From NCBI GenBank assembly GCA_947561585.1, contig CANNZV010003138.1, positions 1 through 64,000 on the forward strand: 64,000 bases of DNA. Reading direction: 5' to 3'. Within the stretch, counting starts at the first letter, position 1. Each line of letters begins with the position of its first letter. This DNA is from Caprella mutica (lineage: Eukaryota; Arthropoda; Malacostraca; Amphipoda; Caprellidae). Position numbers and translations under genes: made by a program. This document shows, piece by piece, positions 13,901 through 27,000 of this stretch. The notes beneath the pieces are model-generated. The model made no database searches and was not told the DNA's origin. It worked only from the letters and a program-made list of their open reading frames with translations.

Positions 13901-16900
13901 CTTTCCTGTAGATAGATCCTTTGCTGTAGATAGATTCTTTGCTGTAGATAGAACTTCTGTTGTAAATAGATCTTTTGTTATAGATTAATCCTTTGCTGTT
14001 GATAGATCCTTAACTGTTGATGGATCCTTTGCTGTAGATAGATCATTTGCTCTAGATAGATTATCTGCTGAACATAGATTCTTTGCTGTAGATAGATTCT
14101 TTGTAGTAGATAGATCCTCTGCTGTAGACAGATCCTTTGCAGTAAATAGATCCTTTACTGAAGATAGATCCTTTGCTGTAGATAGATTCTTAGCTGTACA
14201 AAGATTCTTTGTTGTAGATAGATCCTTTGCTGTAGATAGATCCTTTGTAGTAGATAGATCTTTTACTGAAGATAGATCCTTAGCTGTAGATAGATCTAAG
14301 ATCCTTTGCTGTAAATAAATAAATAAATCCTTAACCGTAGATAGATCTCATGCCGTAGGTAGATCCTTTGCTGTAGATAGATCCTTTGCTGTAGATAGAT
14401 TCTTCTCTGTAGATAGATCCTTTTCTGTAGATAGATCCTTTGCTGTAGATAGATCATTTGCTCTAGATAGATCCCCTACTGTAGATAGATCACTTTGCTG
14501 TAGATAGATCCTTTGTTGAAGATAGATCCTTTGCTGTAGATAGATCCTTTGCTGCAGATAGATCCCTAATTGTTGATAGATCCTTTGCTGTAGATAGATA
14601 CTTTGCTGTAGATAGATCTTTTGCTGCAAAAAGATCCCTTACTGTAGATAGATCCATTGCTGTAGATAGATCCTATGCTGTACAAATATCCTTTGCTGTA
14701 GTTAGATCATTTGCTGTAGATTGATCCTTCGCTGTAAATAGGTCCCTTACTGTAGATAGGTCCTTTGCTGTAGATAGATCCTTTGCTGTAGATAGATCCT
14801 CTGCTGTAGATAGATCCTCTGCTGTAGAAAGATCTTTTGCTGTAGTAGTTCCTTTGCTGTAGAAAGATTCTCTGCTATAAATAGATCCTTTACTGTAGAT
14901 AGATTTTTTGCTGTAGATTGAACTTTCGTTGTAAATAGATCTTTTGCTATAGATTGATCCTTTGCTGCTGACAGATCCTGCGTTGTAGAAAGATCCTTTG
15001 GTGAAGACAGATTCTTTGCTGTAGATAGATCCCTTACTGAAGATAGATCACTTTGCTGTAGATAGATCCTTCGCTGTAGATAGATCCTTTGCTGTATAAA
15101 GTTCTGCTGTTGTAAATAGATTTTTTGTTGCAGATAGATCATTGGCTTTAGATAGATCCTTTGCTGTAGATAGATCCTTTGCTGTAGATTTTTTCTTTGC
15201 TGTAGATAGAACTTTTGTTGTAAATAGATCTTTTGTTATAGATTAATCCTTTGCTGTTGATAGATCCTTAACTGTAGATGGATCCTTTGCTGTATATTGT
15301 CCCGTTACTTTATATAGATCATTGTCTGTAGATTGATCCTTTGCTGTAGATAGATCATTTGCTGTAGATAGATTATCTGCTGAACATAGATTCTTTGCTG
15401 TAGACAGATTCTTTGTTGTAGATAGATCCTCTGCTGTAGACAGATCCTTTGCAGTAAATAGATCCTTTACTGTAGATAGATCCTTTGCTGTAGATAGATT
15501 CTTAGCTGTACATAGATTCTTTGTTGTAGATAGATCCTTTGCTGTAAATAGATCCTTTGTAGTAGATAGATCTTTTACTGAAGATAGATTCTTAGCTGTA
15601 GATAGATCTAAGATCCTTTGCTGTAAATAAATAAATAAATCCTTTGCCGTAGATAGATCCCTTGCCGTAGATAGATCCTTTGCTGTAGATAGATCCTTTG
15701 CTGTAGATAGATTCTTCTCTGTAGATAGATCCTTTTCTGTAGATAGATCCTTTTCTGTAGATAGATCTTTTATTGTAGATAAAACCGTTGCTGTAGATAG
15801 ATCCCATACTGAAAATAGATCCTTTGCTGTAGATAGATCCTTTGCTGTAGAAAAATCCTCTGCTGAAGAAAGATCTCCTGCTGTAAATAGATCCATTGCT
15901 GTAGATAGATCCTTTGCTGTTGACAGATCTTTCGCTGTAGAAAGATCCTTTGGTGTTGATAGATTCTTTGCTGTGGATAGATCTCTTACTGTAGATAGAT
16001 CACTTTGCTGTTGATAGATCATTTGCTGTAGATAGATCCCCTACTGTAGATAGATCACTTTGCTGTAGATAGATCCTTTGTCGAAGATATATCCTTTGCT
16101 GTAGATAGATCCTTTGCTGCAGATAGATCCCTATTGTTGATAGATCCTTTGCTGCAGATAGATTCTTTGCTGTAGATAGAACTTTTGTTGTAAATAGATC
16201 TTTTGCTATAGATTAATCCTTTGCTGTTGACAGATCCTGCGCTTTAGAAAGATCTTTTGGTGTAGACAGATTCTTTTCTGTAGATAGATCCCTTACTGAA
16301 GATAGATCACTTTGTTCTAGATAGATCCTTTGCTGTAGATAGATCCTTTGCTTAAGATAGATCCTTAAATGTAGATTGATCCTTTCCTGTAGATAGATCC
16401 TTTGCTGTAGATAGATTCTTTGCTGTAGATAGAACTTCTGTTGTAAATAGATCTTTTGTTATAGATTAATCCTTTGCTGTTGATAGATCCTTAACTGTTG
16501 ATGGATCCTTTGCTGTAGATAGATCATTTGCTCTAGATAGATTATCTGCTGAACATAGATTCTTTGCTGTAGATAGATTCTTTGTAGTAGATAGATCCTC
16601 TGCTGTAGACAGATCCTTTGCAGTAAATAGATCCTTTACTGAAGATAGATCCTTTGCTGTAGATAGATTCTTAGCTGTACAAAGATTCTTTGTTGTAGAT
16701 AGATCCTTTGCTGTAGATAGATCCTTTGTAGTAGATAGATCTTTTACTGAAGATAGATCCTTAGCTGTAGATAGATCTAAGATCCTTTGCTGTAAATAAA
16801 TAAATAAATCCTTAACCGTAGATAGATCTCATGCCGTAGATAGATCCTTTGCTGTAGATAGATCCTTTGCTGTAGATAGATTCTTCTCTGTAGATAGATC

Positions 16901-17061
16901 CTTTTCTGTAGATAGATCCTTTGCTGTAGATAGATCATTTGCTCTAGATAGATCCCCTACTGTAGATAGATCACTTTGCTGTAGATAGATCCTTTGTTGA
17001 AGATAGATCCTTTGCTGTAGATAGATCCTTTGCTGCAGATAGATCCCTAATTGTTGATAGA
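11420..17061. repeat. 2,481-bp higher-order repeat, two full units and a partial
   Basis: Unit starts are marked by CTTTCCTGTAGATAG at 11420, 13901 and 16382, spaced exactly 2,481 bp. Units 1 and 2 look identical over long stretches. The third matches to about 17061 and then diverges. The length is 138 units of 18 bp minus 3 bp, so single irregular units are carried along with the block. Each unit contains two TCTAAGATCC compound markers. This is a clean block-level tandem duplication, as produced by unequal crossing-over or replication-based amplification. Confidence 0.93.
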
Positions 17062-17519
17062 TTCTTTGCTGCAGATAGATTCTTTGCTGTAGATAGAATT
17101 TTTGTTGTAAATAGATCTTTTGCTATAGATTAATCCTTTGCTGTTGACAGATCCTGCGCTTTAGAAAGATCTTTTGGTGTAGACAGATTCTTTTCTGTAG
17201 ATAGATCCCTTACTGAAGATAGATAACTTTGCTGTAGATAGATCCTTTGCTGTAGACAGATCCTATGCTGTATAAAGTTTTGCTGTTGTGAATAGATCCT
17301 TTTTTGTAGATAGATCATTGGCTTTAGATAGATCTTTTGCTGTAGATAGATCCTTTGCTTAAGATAGATCCTTAAATGTAGATTGATCCTTTGCTGTAGA
17401 GAGATCCTTTGCAGTAGATAAATCCTTGACTGTAAACAGATCTTTTGCTGTAGATAGATCCTTTGCAGTAGATAGATCCTTTGCTGTAGATAGATACTTT
17501 GCTGTAGATAGATCCTTTG

Positions 17520-19277
17520 CTGCAAAAAGATCCCTTACTGTAGATAGATCCATTGCTGTAGATAGATCCTATGCTGTACAAATATCCTTTGCTGTAGTTA
17601 GATCATTTGCTGTAGATTGATCCTTCGCTGTAAATAGGTCCCTTACTGTAGATAGGTCCTTTGCTGTAGATAGATCCTTTGCTGTAGATAGATCCTCTGC
17701 TGTAGATAGATCCTCTGCTGTAGAAAGATCTTTTGCTGTAGTAGTTCCTTTGCTGTAGAAAGATTCTCTGCTATAAATAGATCCTTTACTGTAGATAGAT
17801 TTTTTGCTGTAGATTGAACTTTCGTTGTAAATAGATCTTTTGCTATAGATTGATCCTTTGCTGCTGACAGATCCTGCGTTGTAGAAAGATCCTTTGGTGA
17901 AGACAGATTCTTTGCTGTAGATAGATCCCTTACTGAAGATAGATCACTTTGCTGTAGATAGATCCTTCGCTGTAGATAGATCCTTTGCTGTATAAAGTTC
18001 TGCTGTTGTAAATAGATTTTTTGTTGCAGATAGATCATTGGCTTTAGATAGATCCTTTGCTGTAGATAGATCCTTTGCTGTAGATTTTTTCTTTGCTGTA
18101 GATAGAACTTTTGTTGTAAATAGATCTTTTGTTATAGATTAATCCTTTGCTGTTGATAGATCCTTAACTGTAGATGGATCCTTTGCTGTATATTGTCCCG
18201 TTACTTTAGATAGATCATTGTCTGTAGATTGATCCTATGCTGTAGATAGATCATTTGCTGTAGATAGATTATCTGCTGAACATAGATTCTTTGCTGTAGA
18301 CAGATTCTTTGTTGTAGATAGATCCTCTGCTGTAGACAGATCCTTTGCAGTAAATAGATCCTTTACTGTAGATAGATCCTTTGCTGTAGATAGATTCTTA
18401 GCTGTACATAGATTCTTTGTTGTAGATAGATCCTTTGCTGTAAATAGATCCTTTGTAGTAGATAGATCTTTTACTGAAGATAGATTCTTAGCTGTAGATA
18501 GATCTAAGATCCTTTGCTGTAAATAAATAAATAAATCCTTTGCCGTAGATAGATCCCTTGCCGTAGATAGATCCTTTGCTGTAGATAGATCCTTTGCTGT
18601 AGATAGATTCTTCTCTGTAGATAGATCCTTTTCTGTAGATAGATCCTTTTCTGTAGATAGATCTTTTATTGTAGATAAAACCGTTGCTGTAGATAGATCA
18701 CATACTGAAAATAGATCCTTTGCTGTAGATAGATCCTTTGCTGTAGAAAAATCCTCTGCTGAAGAAAGATCTCCTGCTGTAAATAGATCCATTGCTGTAG
18801 ATAGATCCTTTGCTGTTGACAGATCTTTCGCTGTAGAAAGATCCTTTGGTGTTGATAGATTCTTTGCTGTGGATAGATCTCTTACTGTAGATAGATCACT
18901 TTGCTGTAGATAGATCATTTGCTGTAGATAGATCCCCTACTGTAGATAGATCACTTTGCTGTAGATAGATCCTTTGTCGAAGATATATCCTTTGCTGTAG
19001 ATAGATCCTTTGCTGCAGATAGATCCCTATTGTTGATAGATCCTTTGCTGCAGATAGATTCTTTGCTGTAGATAGAACTTTTGTTGTAAATAGATCTTTT
19101 GCTATAGATTAATCCTTCGCTGTTGACAGATCCTGCGCTTTAGAAAGATCTTTTGGTGTAGACAGATTCTTTTCTGTAGATAGATCCCTTACTGAAGATA
19201 GATCACTTTGCTCTAGATAGATCCTTTGCTGTAGATAGATCCTTTGCTTAAGATAGATCCTTAAATGTAGATTGATC
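17520..19277. repeat. further copy of part of the 2,481-bp unit
   Basis: Matches 14624-16381 at displacement 2,896, including the block from GCTGCAAAAAGATCCC through the compound TCTAAGATCC marker to the CTTAAG unit. Together with 17062-17519, which inserts other satellite variants, it makes an irregular third member of the 2,481-bp series. A few substitutions are visible, for example GTTGATAGATCATTTG at 16009 against GTAGATAGATCATTTG at 18905. Confidence 0.85.
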
Positions 19278-19625
19278 CTTTGCTGTAGAGAGATCCTTTG
19301 CAGTAGATAAATCTTTGACTGTAAACAGATCCTTTGCTGTAGATAGATCCTTTGCAGTAGATAGATCCTTTGCAGTAGATAGATACTTTGCTGTAGATAG
19401 ATCCTTTGCTGCAAAAAGATCCCTTACTGTAGATAGATCCATTGCTGTAGATAGATCCTATGCTGTAGAAATATCCTTTGCTGTAGTTAGATCATTTGCT
19501 GTAGATTGATCCTTCGCTGTAAATAGGTCCCTTACTGTAGATAGGTCCTTTGCTGTAGATAGATCCTTTGATGTAGATAGATCCTCTGCTGTGGATAGAT
19601 CTTTTGCTGTAGATAGATCCCTTAC

Positions 19626-21019
19626 TGTAGATAGATCACTTTGCTGTAGATAGATCCTTTGCTGAAGATAGATCCTTTGCTGTAGATAGATCCTTTGCTT
19701 AAGATAGATCCTTAAATGTAGATTGATCATTTGCTGTAGATTGATCATTTGCTGTAGATAGATCCTTTGTTGTAGATAGATTCTTAGCTGTACATAGATT
19801 CTTTGTTGTAGATAGATCCTTTGCTGTAAATAGATCCTGTAGCTGTATCTACTTTAATGTAGATAGATCCTTAGCTGTAGATAGATCTAAGATCCTTTGC
19901 TGTAAACAAATAAATAAATCCTTTGCCGTAGATAGATCCCTTGCCGTAGATAGATCCTTTGCTGTAGATAGATCCTTTGCTGTAGATAGACTCTTCGCTG
20001 TAGATAGATCCTTTTCTAGAGATAGATTCTTTTCTGTGGATAGATCTTTTATTGTAGATAAAACCGTTGCTCTAGATAGATCTTATACTGAAAATAGATC
20101 CTTTGCTGTAGATAGATCCTTTGCTGTAGAAAAATCCTCTGCTATAGAAAGATCTCCTGCTGTAAATAGATCCATTGCTGTAGATAGATCCCTTGCTGTT
20201 GACAGATCTTTCGCTGTAGAAAGATCCTTTGGTGTAGATAGATTCCTTGCTGTAGATAGATCCCTTTCTGTAGATAAATCACTTTGCTGTAGATAGATCA
20301 TTTGCTGTAGAAAGATCCCTTACTGTAGATAGATAACTTTGCTGTGGATAGATCCTTTGCTGTAGATAGATCCTTTGCTGCAAATAGATCCCTTATTGTT
20401 GATAGATCCTTTGCTGTAGATAGATTCTTTGCTGTAGATAGATTCTTTGCTGTAGATAGAACTTTTGTTGTAAATAGATCTTTTGCTATAGATTGATCCT
20501 TTGCTGTTGACAGATCCTGCGCTGTAGAAAGATCTTTTGGTGTAGACAGATTCTTTTCTGTAGATAGATCCCTTACTGAAAATAGATCACTTTGCTGTAG
20601 ATAGATCCTTTGCTGTAGACAGATCCTATGCTGTATAAAGTTCTGCTGTTGTAAATAGATCCTTTTTTGTAGATAGATCATTGGCTTTATATAAATCCTT
20701 TGCTGTAGATAGATCCTTTGCTGCAGATAGATCCCTTATTGTTGAAAGATCCTTTGCTGTAGATAGATTCTTTGCTGTAGATAGAACTTTTGTTGTAAAT
20801 AGATCTTTTGCTATAGATTGATCCTTTGCTGTTGACAGATCCTGCGCTGTAGAAAGATCTTTTGGTGTAGACAGATTCTTTTCTGTAGATAGATCCCTTA
20901 CTGAAAATAGATCACTTTGCTGTAGATAGATCCTTTGCTGTAGACAGATCCTATGCTGTATAAAGTTCTGCTGTTGTAAATAGATCCTTTTTTGTAGATA
21001 GATCATTGGCTTTATATAG
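19626..21019. repeat. satellite segment duplicating 7770-9163
   Basis: Matches 7770-9163 at displacement 11,856 and overlaps the start of copy B. It includes the same small inverted unit (19838-19858, compare 7982-8002) and the same plus-strand and minus-strand open stretches. The junction into the copy A/B sequence lies near 20.7-21.0 kb, where the two source segments are themselves similar. Confidence 0.85.
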
Positions 21020-24000
21020 ATTCTTTGCTGTAGATAGCTCCTTTGCTGTAAATAAATCCTTTGCTGTAGATAGATCCTTTCCTGTAGATAAATCCTTTGC
21101 TGTAGGTAGATTTTTTGCTGTAGATAGAACTTTTGTTGTAAATATATCTTTTGCTAAAGATTGATCCTCTGCTGTTGATAGATCCTGCGCTGTAAAAAAA
21201 CTTTTGGTGTAGACAGATTCTTTGCTGTAGATAGATCTCTTACTGAAGATAGATCACTTTGATGTAGATAGATCCTTTGCTGTAGATAGATCCATTAGGG
21301 TATAAAGTTCTGCTGTTGTAAATAGATCCTTTGTTGTAGATAGATCATTGGCTTTAGATAGATATTTTGCTGCAGATAGATCCTTTGCTTAAGATAGATC
21401 CTTAACTGTAGATTGATCCTTTGCTGTAGAGAGATCCTATGCAGTAGATAAATACTTGACTGTAGATAGATCCTTTGCTGTAGATAGATCCTTTTTTGTA
21501 GATAGATCCTTTGCTGTAGATAGATTCTTTGCTGAAGATAGATTCTTTGCTGTAGATAGATTCTTTGCAGTAGATGTATCCTATGCAGAAGATAGATCCA
21601 TTACTGTACATAGATCCTATGCTGTATAAAGATCCTTTGCTGAAGATAGATCCTTTGCTGTAGATAGATCCTTTGCTGCAGATAGATCCCTCATTGTTGA
21701 TAGATCTTTTGCTGTATAAAGATCCTTTGCTGAAGATAGATCCTTTGCTGTAGATAGATCCTTTGCTGCAGATAGATCTCTCATTGTTGACATATCTTTT
21801 GCTGTAGATAGCTCCTTTGCTGTAGATAGATCCTTTGCTGCAGATAGATCTCTCATTGTTGATAGATCATTTGCTGTAGATAGCTCCTTTACTGTAAATA
21901 GATCCTTTGCTGTAGATAGATCCTTTGCTGTAGATAGATCCTTTGCTGAAGATAGATCCTTTGCTGTAGATAGAATTTTTGTTGTAAATAGATCTTTTGT
22001 TATAGATTGATCCTTTTCTGTTGATAGATCCTTAACTGTAGATGGATCCTTTACTGTATATAGTTCCGTTACTTATAATAGATCATTGTCTGTAGATTGA
22101 TCCTTTGCTTTTGATAGATCATTTGCTGTAGATAGATTATCTGCTGAACATAGATTCTTTGCTGTAGATAGATTCTTTGTTGTAGATAGATCCTTTGCTG
22201 TAGACAGATCCTTTGTAGTAGATAGATCTTTTACTGTAGATAGATCCTTAGCTGTAGATAGATCTAAGATCCTTTGCTGTAAATAAATAAATAAATCCTT
22301 TGCCGTAGATAGATCCCTTGCCGTAGATAGATCCTTTGCTGTAGATAGATCCTTTGCTGTAGATAGATTCTTCGCTGTAGATAGATCCTTTTCTGTAGAT
22401 AGATCCTTTTCTGTAGATAGATCTTTTATTGTAGATAAAACCGTTGCTGTAGATAGATCCCATAATGAAAATAGATCCTTTGCTGTAGATAGATCCTTTG
22501 CTGTAGAAAAATCCTCTGCTGAAGAAAGATCTCCTGCTGTAAGTAGATCCATTGCTGTAGATAGATCTTTCGCTGTTGACAGATCTTTCGCTGTAGAAAG
22601 ATCCTTTGGTGTAGATAGATTCTTTGCTGTAGATAGATCCCTTACTGTAGATAGATCCCTTACTGTAGATAGATCACTTTGCTGTAGATAGAACCTTTTA
22701 TGTAGATAGATCCATTTCTGTAGATAGATCCTTTACTGTAGATAAAACCTTTGCTGTTGATAGATCCCATACTGTAAATAGATTCTTTGCTGTAGATAGA
22801 TCCTTTGCTGTAGAAAGTTCCTCTGCTGTAGAAAGATCTTCTGCTGTAAATAGATCCTTTGCTGTAGATAGATCCTTTTCTGTAGATAGATCTTTTATTG
22901 TAGATAAAACCGTTGCTGTAGATAGATCCCATAATGAAAATAGATCCTTTGCTGTAGATAGATCCTTTGCTGTAGAAAAATCCTCTGCTGAAGAAAGATC
23001 TCCTGCTGTAAGTAGATCCATTGCTGTAGATAGATCTTTTGCTGTTGACAGATCTTTCGCTGTAGAAAGATCCTTTGGTGTAGATAGATTCTTTGCTGTA
23101 GATAGATCCCTTACTGTAGATGGATCACTTTGCTGTAGATAGATCCTTTGCTGAGGATAGATCCTTTGCTGTAGATAGATCCTTTGCTGCAGATAGATCC
23201 CTTATTTTTGATAGATCCTTTGCTGTAGATAGATTCTTTGCTGTAGATAGAACTTTTGTTGTAAATAGATCTTTTGCTATAGATTGATCCTTTGCTGTTG
23301 ACAGATCCTGCGCTGTAGAAAGATCTTCTGGTGTAGACAGATTCTTTTCTGTAGATAGATCCCTTACCGAAAATAGATCACTTTGCTGTAGATAGATCCG
23401 TTGCTGTAGACAGATCCTATGCTGTATAAATTTCTGCTGTTGTAAATAGATCCTTTTTTGTAGATAGATCATTGGCTTTATATAGATCCTTTGCTGTAGA
23501 TAGATCCTTTGCTTAAGATAGATCCTTAAATGTAGATTGATCATTTGCTGTAGATAGATCCTTTGTTGTAGATAGATTCTTCGCTGTAGATAGAACCTTT
23601 ACTGTAGATAAAACCTTTGCTGTTGATAGATCCCATACTGTGAATAGATTCTTTGCTGTAGATAGCTCCTTTGCTGTAAATAAATCCTTTGCTGTAGATA
23701 GATCCTTTCCTGTAGATAAATCCTTTGCTGTAGGTAGATTTTTTGCTGTAGATAGAACTTTTGTTGTAAATATATCTTTTGCTAAAGATTGATCCTCTGC
23801 TGTTGATAGATCCTGCGCTGTAAAAAATCTTTTGGTGTAGACAGATTCTTTGCTGTAGATAGATCTCTTACTGAAGATAGATCACTTTGATGTAGATAGA
23901 TCCTTTGCTGTAGATAGATCCATTAGGGTATAAAGTTCTGCTGTTGTAAATAGATCCTTTGTTGTAGATAGATCATTGGCTTTAGATAGATATTTTGCTG

Positions 24001-27000
24001 TAGATAGATCCTTTGCTTAAGATAGATCCTTAACTGTAGATTGATCCTTTGCTGTAGAGAGATCCTATGCAGTAGATAAATACTTGACTGTAGATAGATC
24101 CTTTGCTGTAGATAGATCCTTTTTTGTAGATAGATCCTTTGCTGTAGTTAGATTCTTTGCTGAAGATAGATTCTTTGCTGTAGATAGATTCTTTGCAGTA
24201 GATGTATCCTATGCAGAAGATAGATCCATTACTGTACATAGATCCTATGCTGTATAAAGATCCTTTGCTGAAGATAGATCCTTTGCTGAAGATAGATCCT
24301 TTGCTGTAGATAGATCCTTTGCTGCAGATAGATCCCTCATTGTTGATAGATCTTTTGCTGTATAAAGATCCTTTGCTGAAGATAGATCCTTTGCTGTAGA
24401 TAGATCCTTTGCTGCAGATAGATCTCTCATTGTTGACATATCTTTTGCTGTAGATAGCTCCTTTGCTGTAGATAGATCCTTTGCTGCAGATAGATCTCTC
24501 ATTGTTGATAGATCATTTGCTGTAGATAGCTCCTTTACTGTAAATAGATCCTTTGCTGTAGATAGATCCTTTGCTGTAGATAGATCCTTTGCTGAAGATA
24601 GATCCTTTGCTGTAGATAGAATTTTTGTTGTAAATAGATCTTTTGTTATAGATTGATCCTTTTCTGTTGATAGATCCTTAACTGTAGATGGATCCTTTAC
24701 TGTATATAGTTCCGTTACTTATAATAGATCATTGTCTGTAGATTGATCCTTTGCTTTTGATAGATCATTTGCTGTAGATAGATTATCTGCTGAACATAGA
24801 TTCTTTGCTGTAGATAGATTCTTTGTTGTAGATAGATCCTTTGCTGTAGACAGATCCTTTGTAGTAGATAGATCTTTTACTGTAGATAGATCCTTAGCTG
24901 TAGATAGATCTAAGATCCTTTGCTGTAAATAAATAAATAAATCCTTTGCCGTAGATAGATCCCTTGCCGTAGATAGATCCTTTGCTGTAGATAGATCCTT
25001 TGCTGTAGATAGATTCTTCGCTGTAGATAGATCCTTTTCTGTAGATAGATCCTTTTCTGTAGATAGATCTTTTATTGTAGATAAAACCGTTGCTGTAGAT
25101 AGATCCCATAATGAAAATAGATCCTTTGCTGTAGATAGATCCTTTGCTGTAGAAAAATCCTCTGCTGAAGAAAGATCTCCTGCTGTAAGTAGATCCATTG
25201 CTGTAGATAGATCTTTTGCTGTTGACAGATCTTTCGCTGTAGAAAGATCCTTTGGTGTAGATAGATTCTTTGCTGTAGATAGATCCCTTACTGTAGATAG
25301 ATCCCTTACTGTAGATAGATCACTTTGCTGTAGATAGAACCTTTTATGTAGATAGATCCATTTCTGTAGATAGATCCTTTACTGTAGATAAAACCTTTGC
25401 TGTTGATAGATCCCATACTGTAAATAGATTCTTTGCTGTAGATTGATCCTTTGCTGTAGAAAGTTCCTCTGCTGTAGAAAGATCTTCTGCTGTAAATAGA
25501 TCCTTTGCTGTAGATAGATCCTTTACCCTTGACAGATCTTTCGCTGTAGAAAGATCCTTTGGTGTAGATAGATTCTTTGCTGTAGATAGATACCTTACTG
25601 TTGATAGAACACTTTACTGTAGATAGATCATTTGCTGTAGATAGATCCCTTATTGTTGATAGATCTTTTGCTGTAGATAGCTCCTTTACTGTAAATAGAT
25701 CCTTTGCTGTAGATAGATTCTTACCTGTACATAAATCCTTTGCTGTAGATAGATTCTTTGCTGTAGATAGATTCTTAGCTGTACATAGATTCTTTGTTGT
25801 AGATAGATCCTTTGCTGTAGATAGATCCTTTGTAGTAGATAGATCTTTTACTGTGGATAGATCCTTAGCTGTAGATAGATCTAAGATCCTTTGCTGTAAA
25901 TAGATAAATAAATCATTTGCCGTAGATAGATCCCTTGCCGTAGATAGATCCTTTACTGTAGATAGATCCTTTGCTGTAGATAGATTCTTCGCTGTAGATA
26001 GATCCTTTTCTGTAGATAGATCCTTTTCTGTATATAGATCTTTTATTGTAGATAAAACCATTGCTGTAGATAGATCCCATACTGAAAATAGATCCTTTGC
26101 TGTAGAAAAATCCTCTGCTGTAGAAAGATCTCCTGTTGTAAATAGATCCATTGCTGTAGATAGATCCTTTGCTGTTGACAGATCTTTCGCTGTAGAAAGA
26201 TCCTTTGGTGTAGATAGATTCTTTGCTGTAGATAGATCCCTTACTGTAGATAGATCACTTTGCTGTAGATAGATCATTTGCTGTAGATAGATCATTTACT
26301 GTAGATGGATCACTTTACTGTAGATAGATCCTTTGCTGAGGATAGATCCTTTGCTATAGATTGATCCTTTGCTTTTGACAGATCCTGCGCTGTAGAAAGA
26401 TTTTTTGGTGTAGACAGATTCTTTTCTGTAGATAGATCCCTTACTGAAATTAGATCACTTTGCTGTAGATAGATCCTTTGCTGTAGACAGATCCTATGCT
26501 GTATAAAGTTCTGCTGTTGTAAATAGATCCTTTTTTGCAGATAGATCATTGGCTTTATATAGATCCTTTGCTGTAGATAGATCCTTTGCTTAAGATAGAT
26601 TCTTTGCTAAAGATAGTTCCTTAAATTTAGATTGATCATTTGCTGTAGATAGATCCTTTGTTGTAGATAGATTCTTCGCTGTAGATAGAACCTTTACTGT
26701 AGATAAAACCTTTGCTGTTGATAGATCCCATACTGTAAATAGATTCTTTGCTGTAGATAGCTCCTTTGTTGTAAATAGATCCTTTGCTGTAGATAGATCC
26801 TTTCCTGTAGAGAAATCCTTTGCTGTAGATAGATTTTTTGCTGTAGATAGAACTTTTGTTGTAAATATATCTTTTGCTAAAGATTGATCCTCTGCTGTTG
26901 ATAGATCCTGCGCTGTAAAAAATCCTTTGGTGTAGACAGAATCTTTGCTGTAGATAGATCTCTTACTGAAGATAGATCACTTTGCTGTAGATAGATCCTT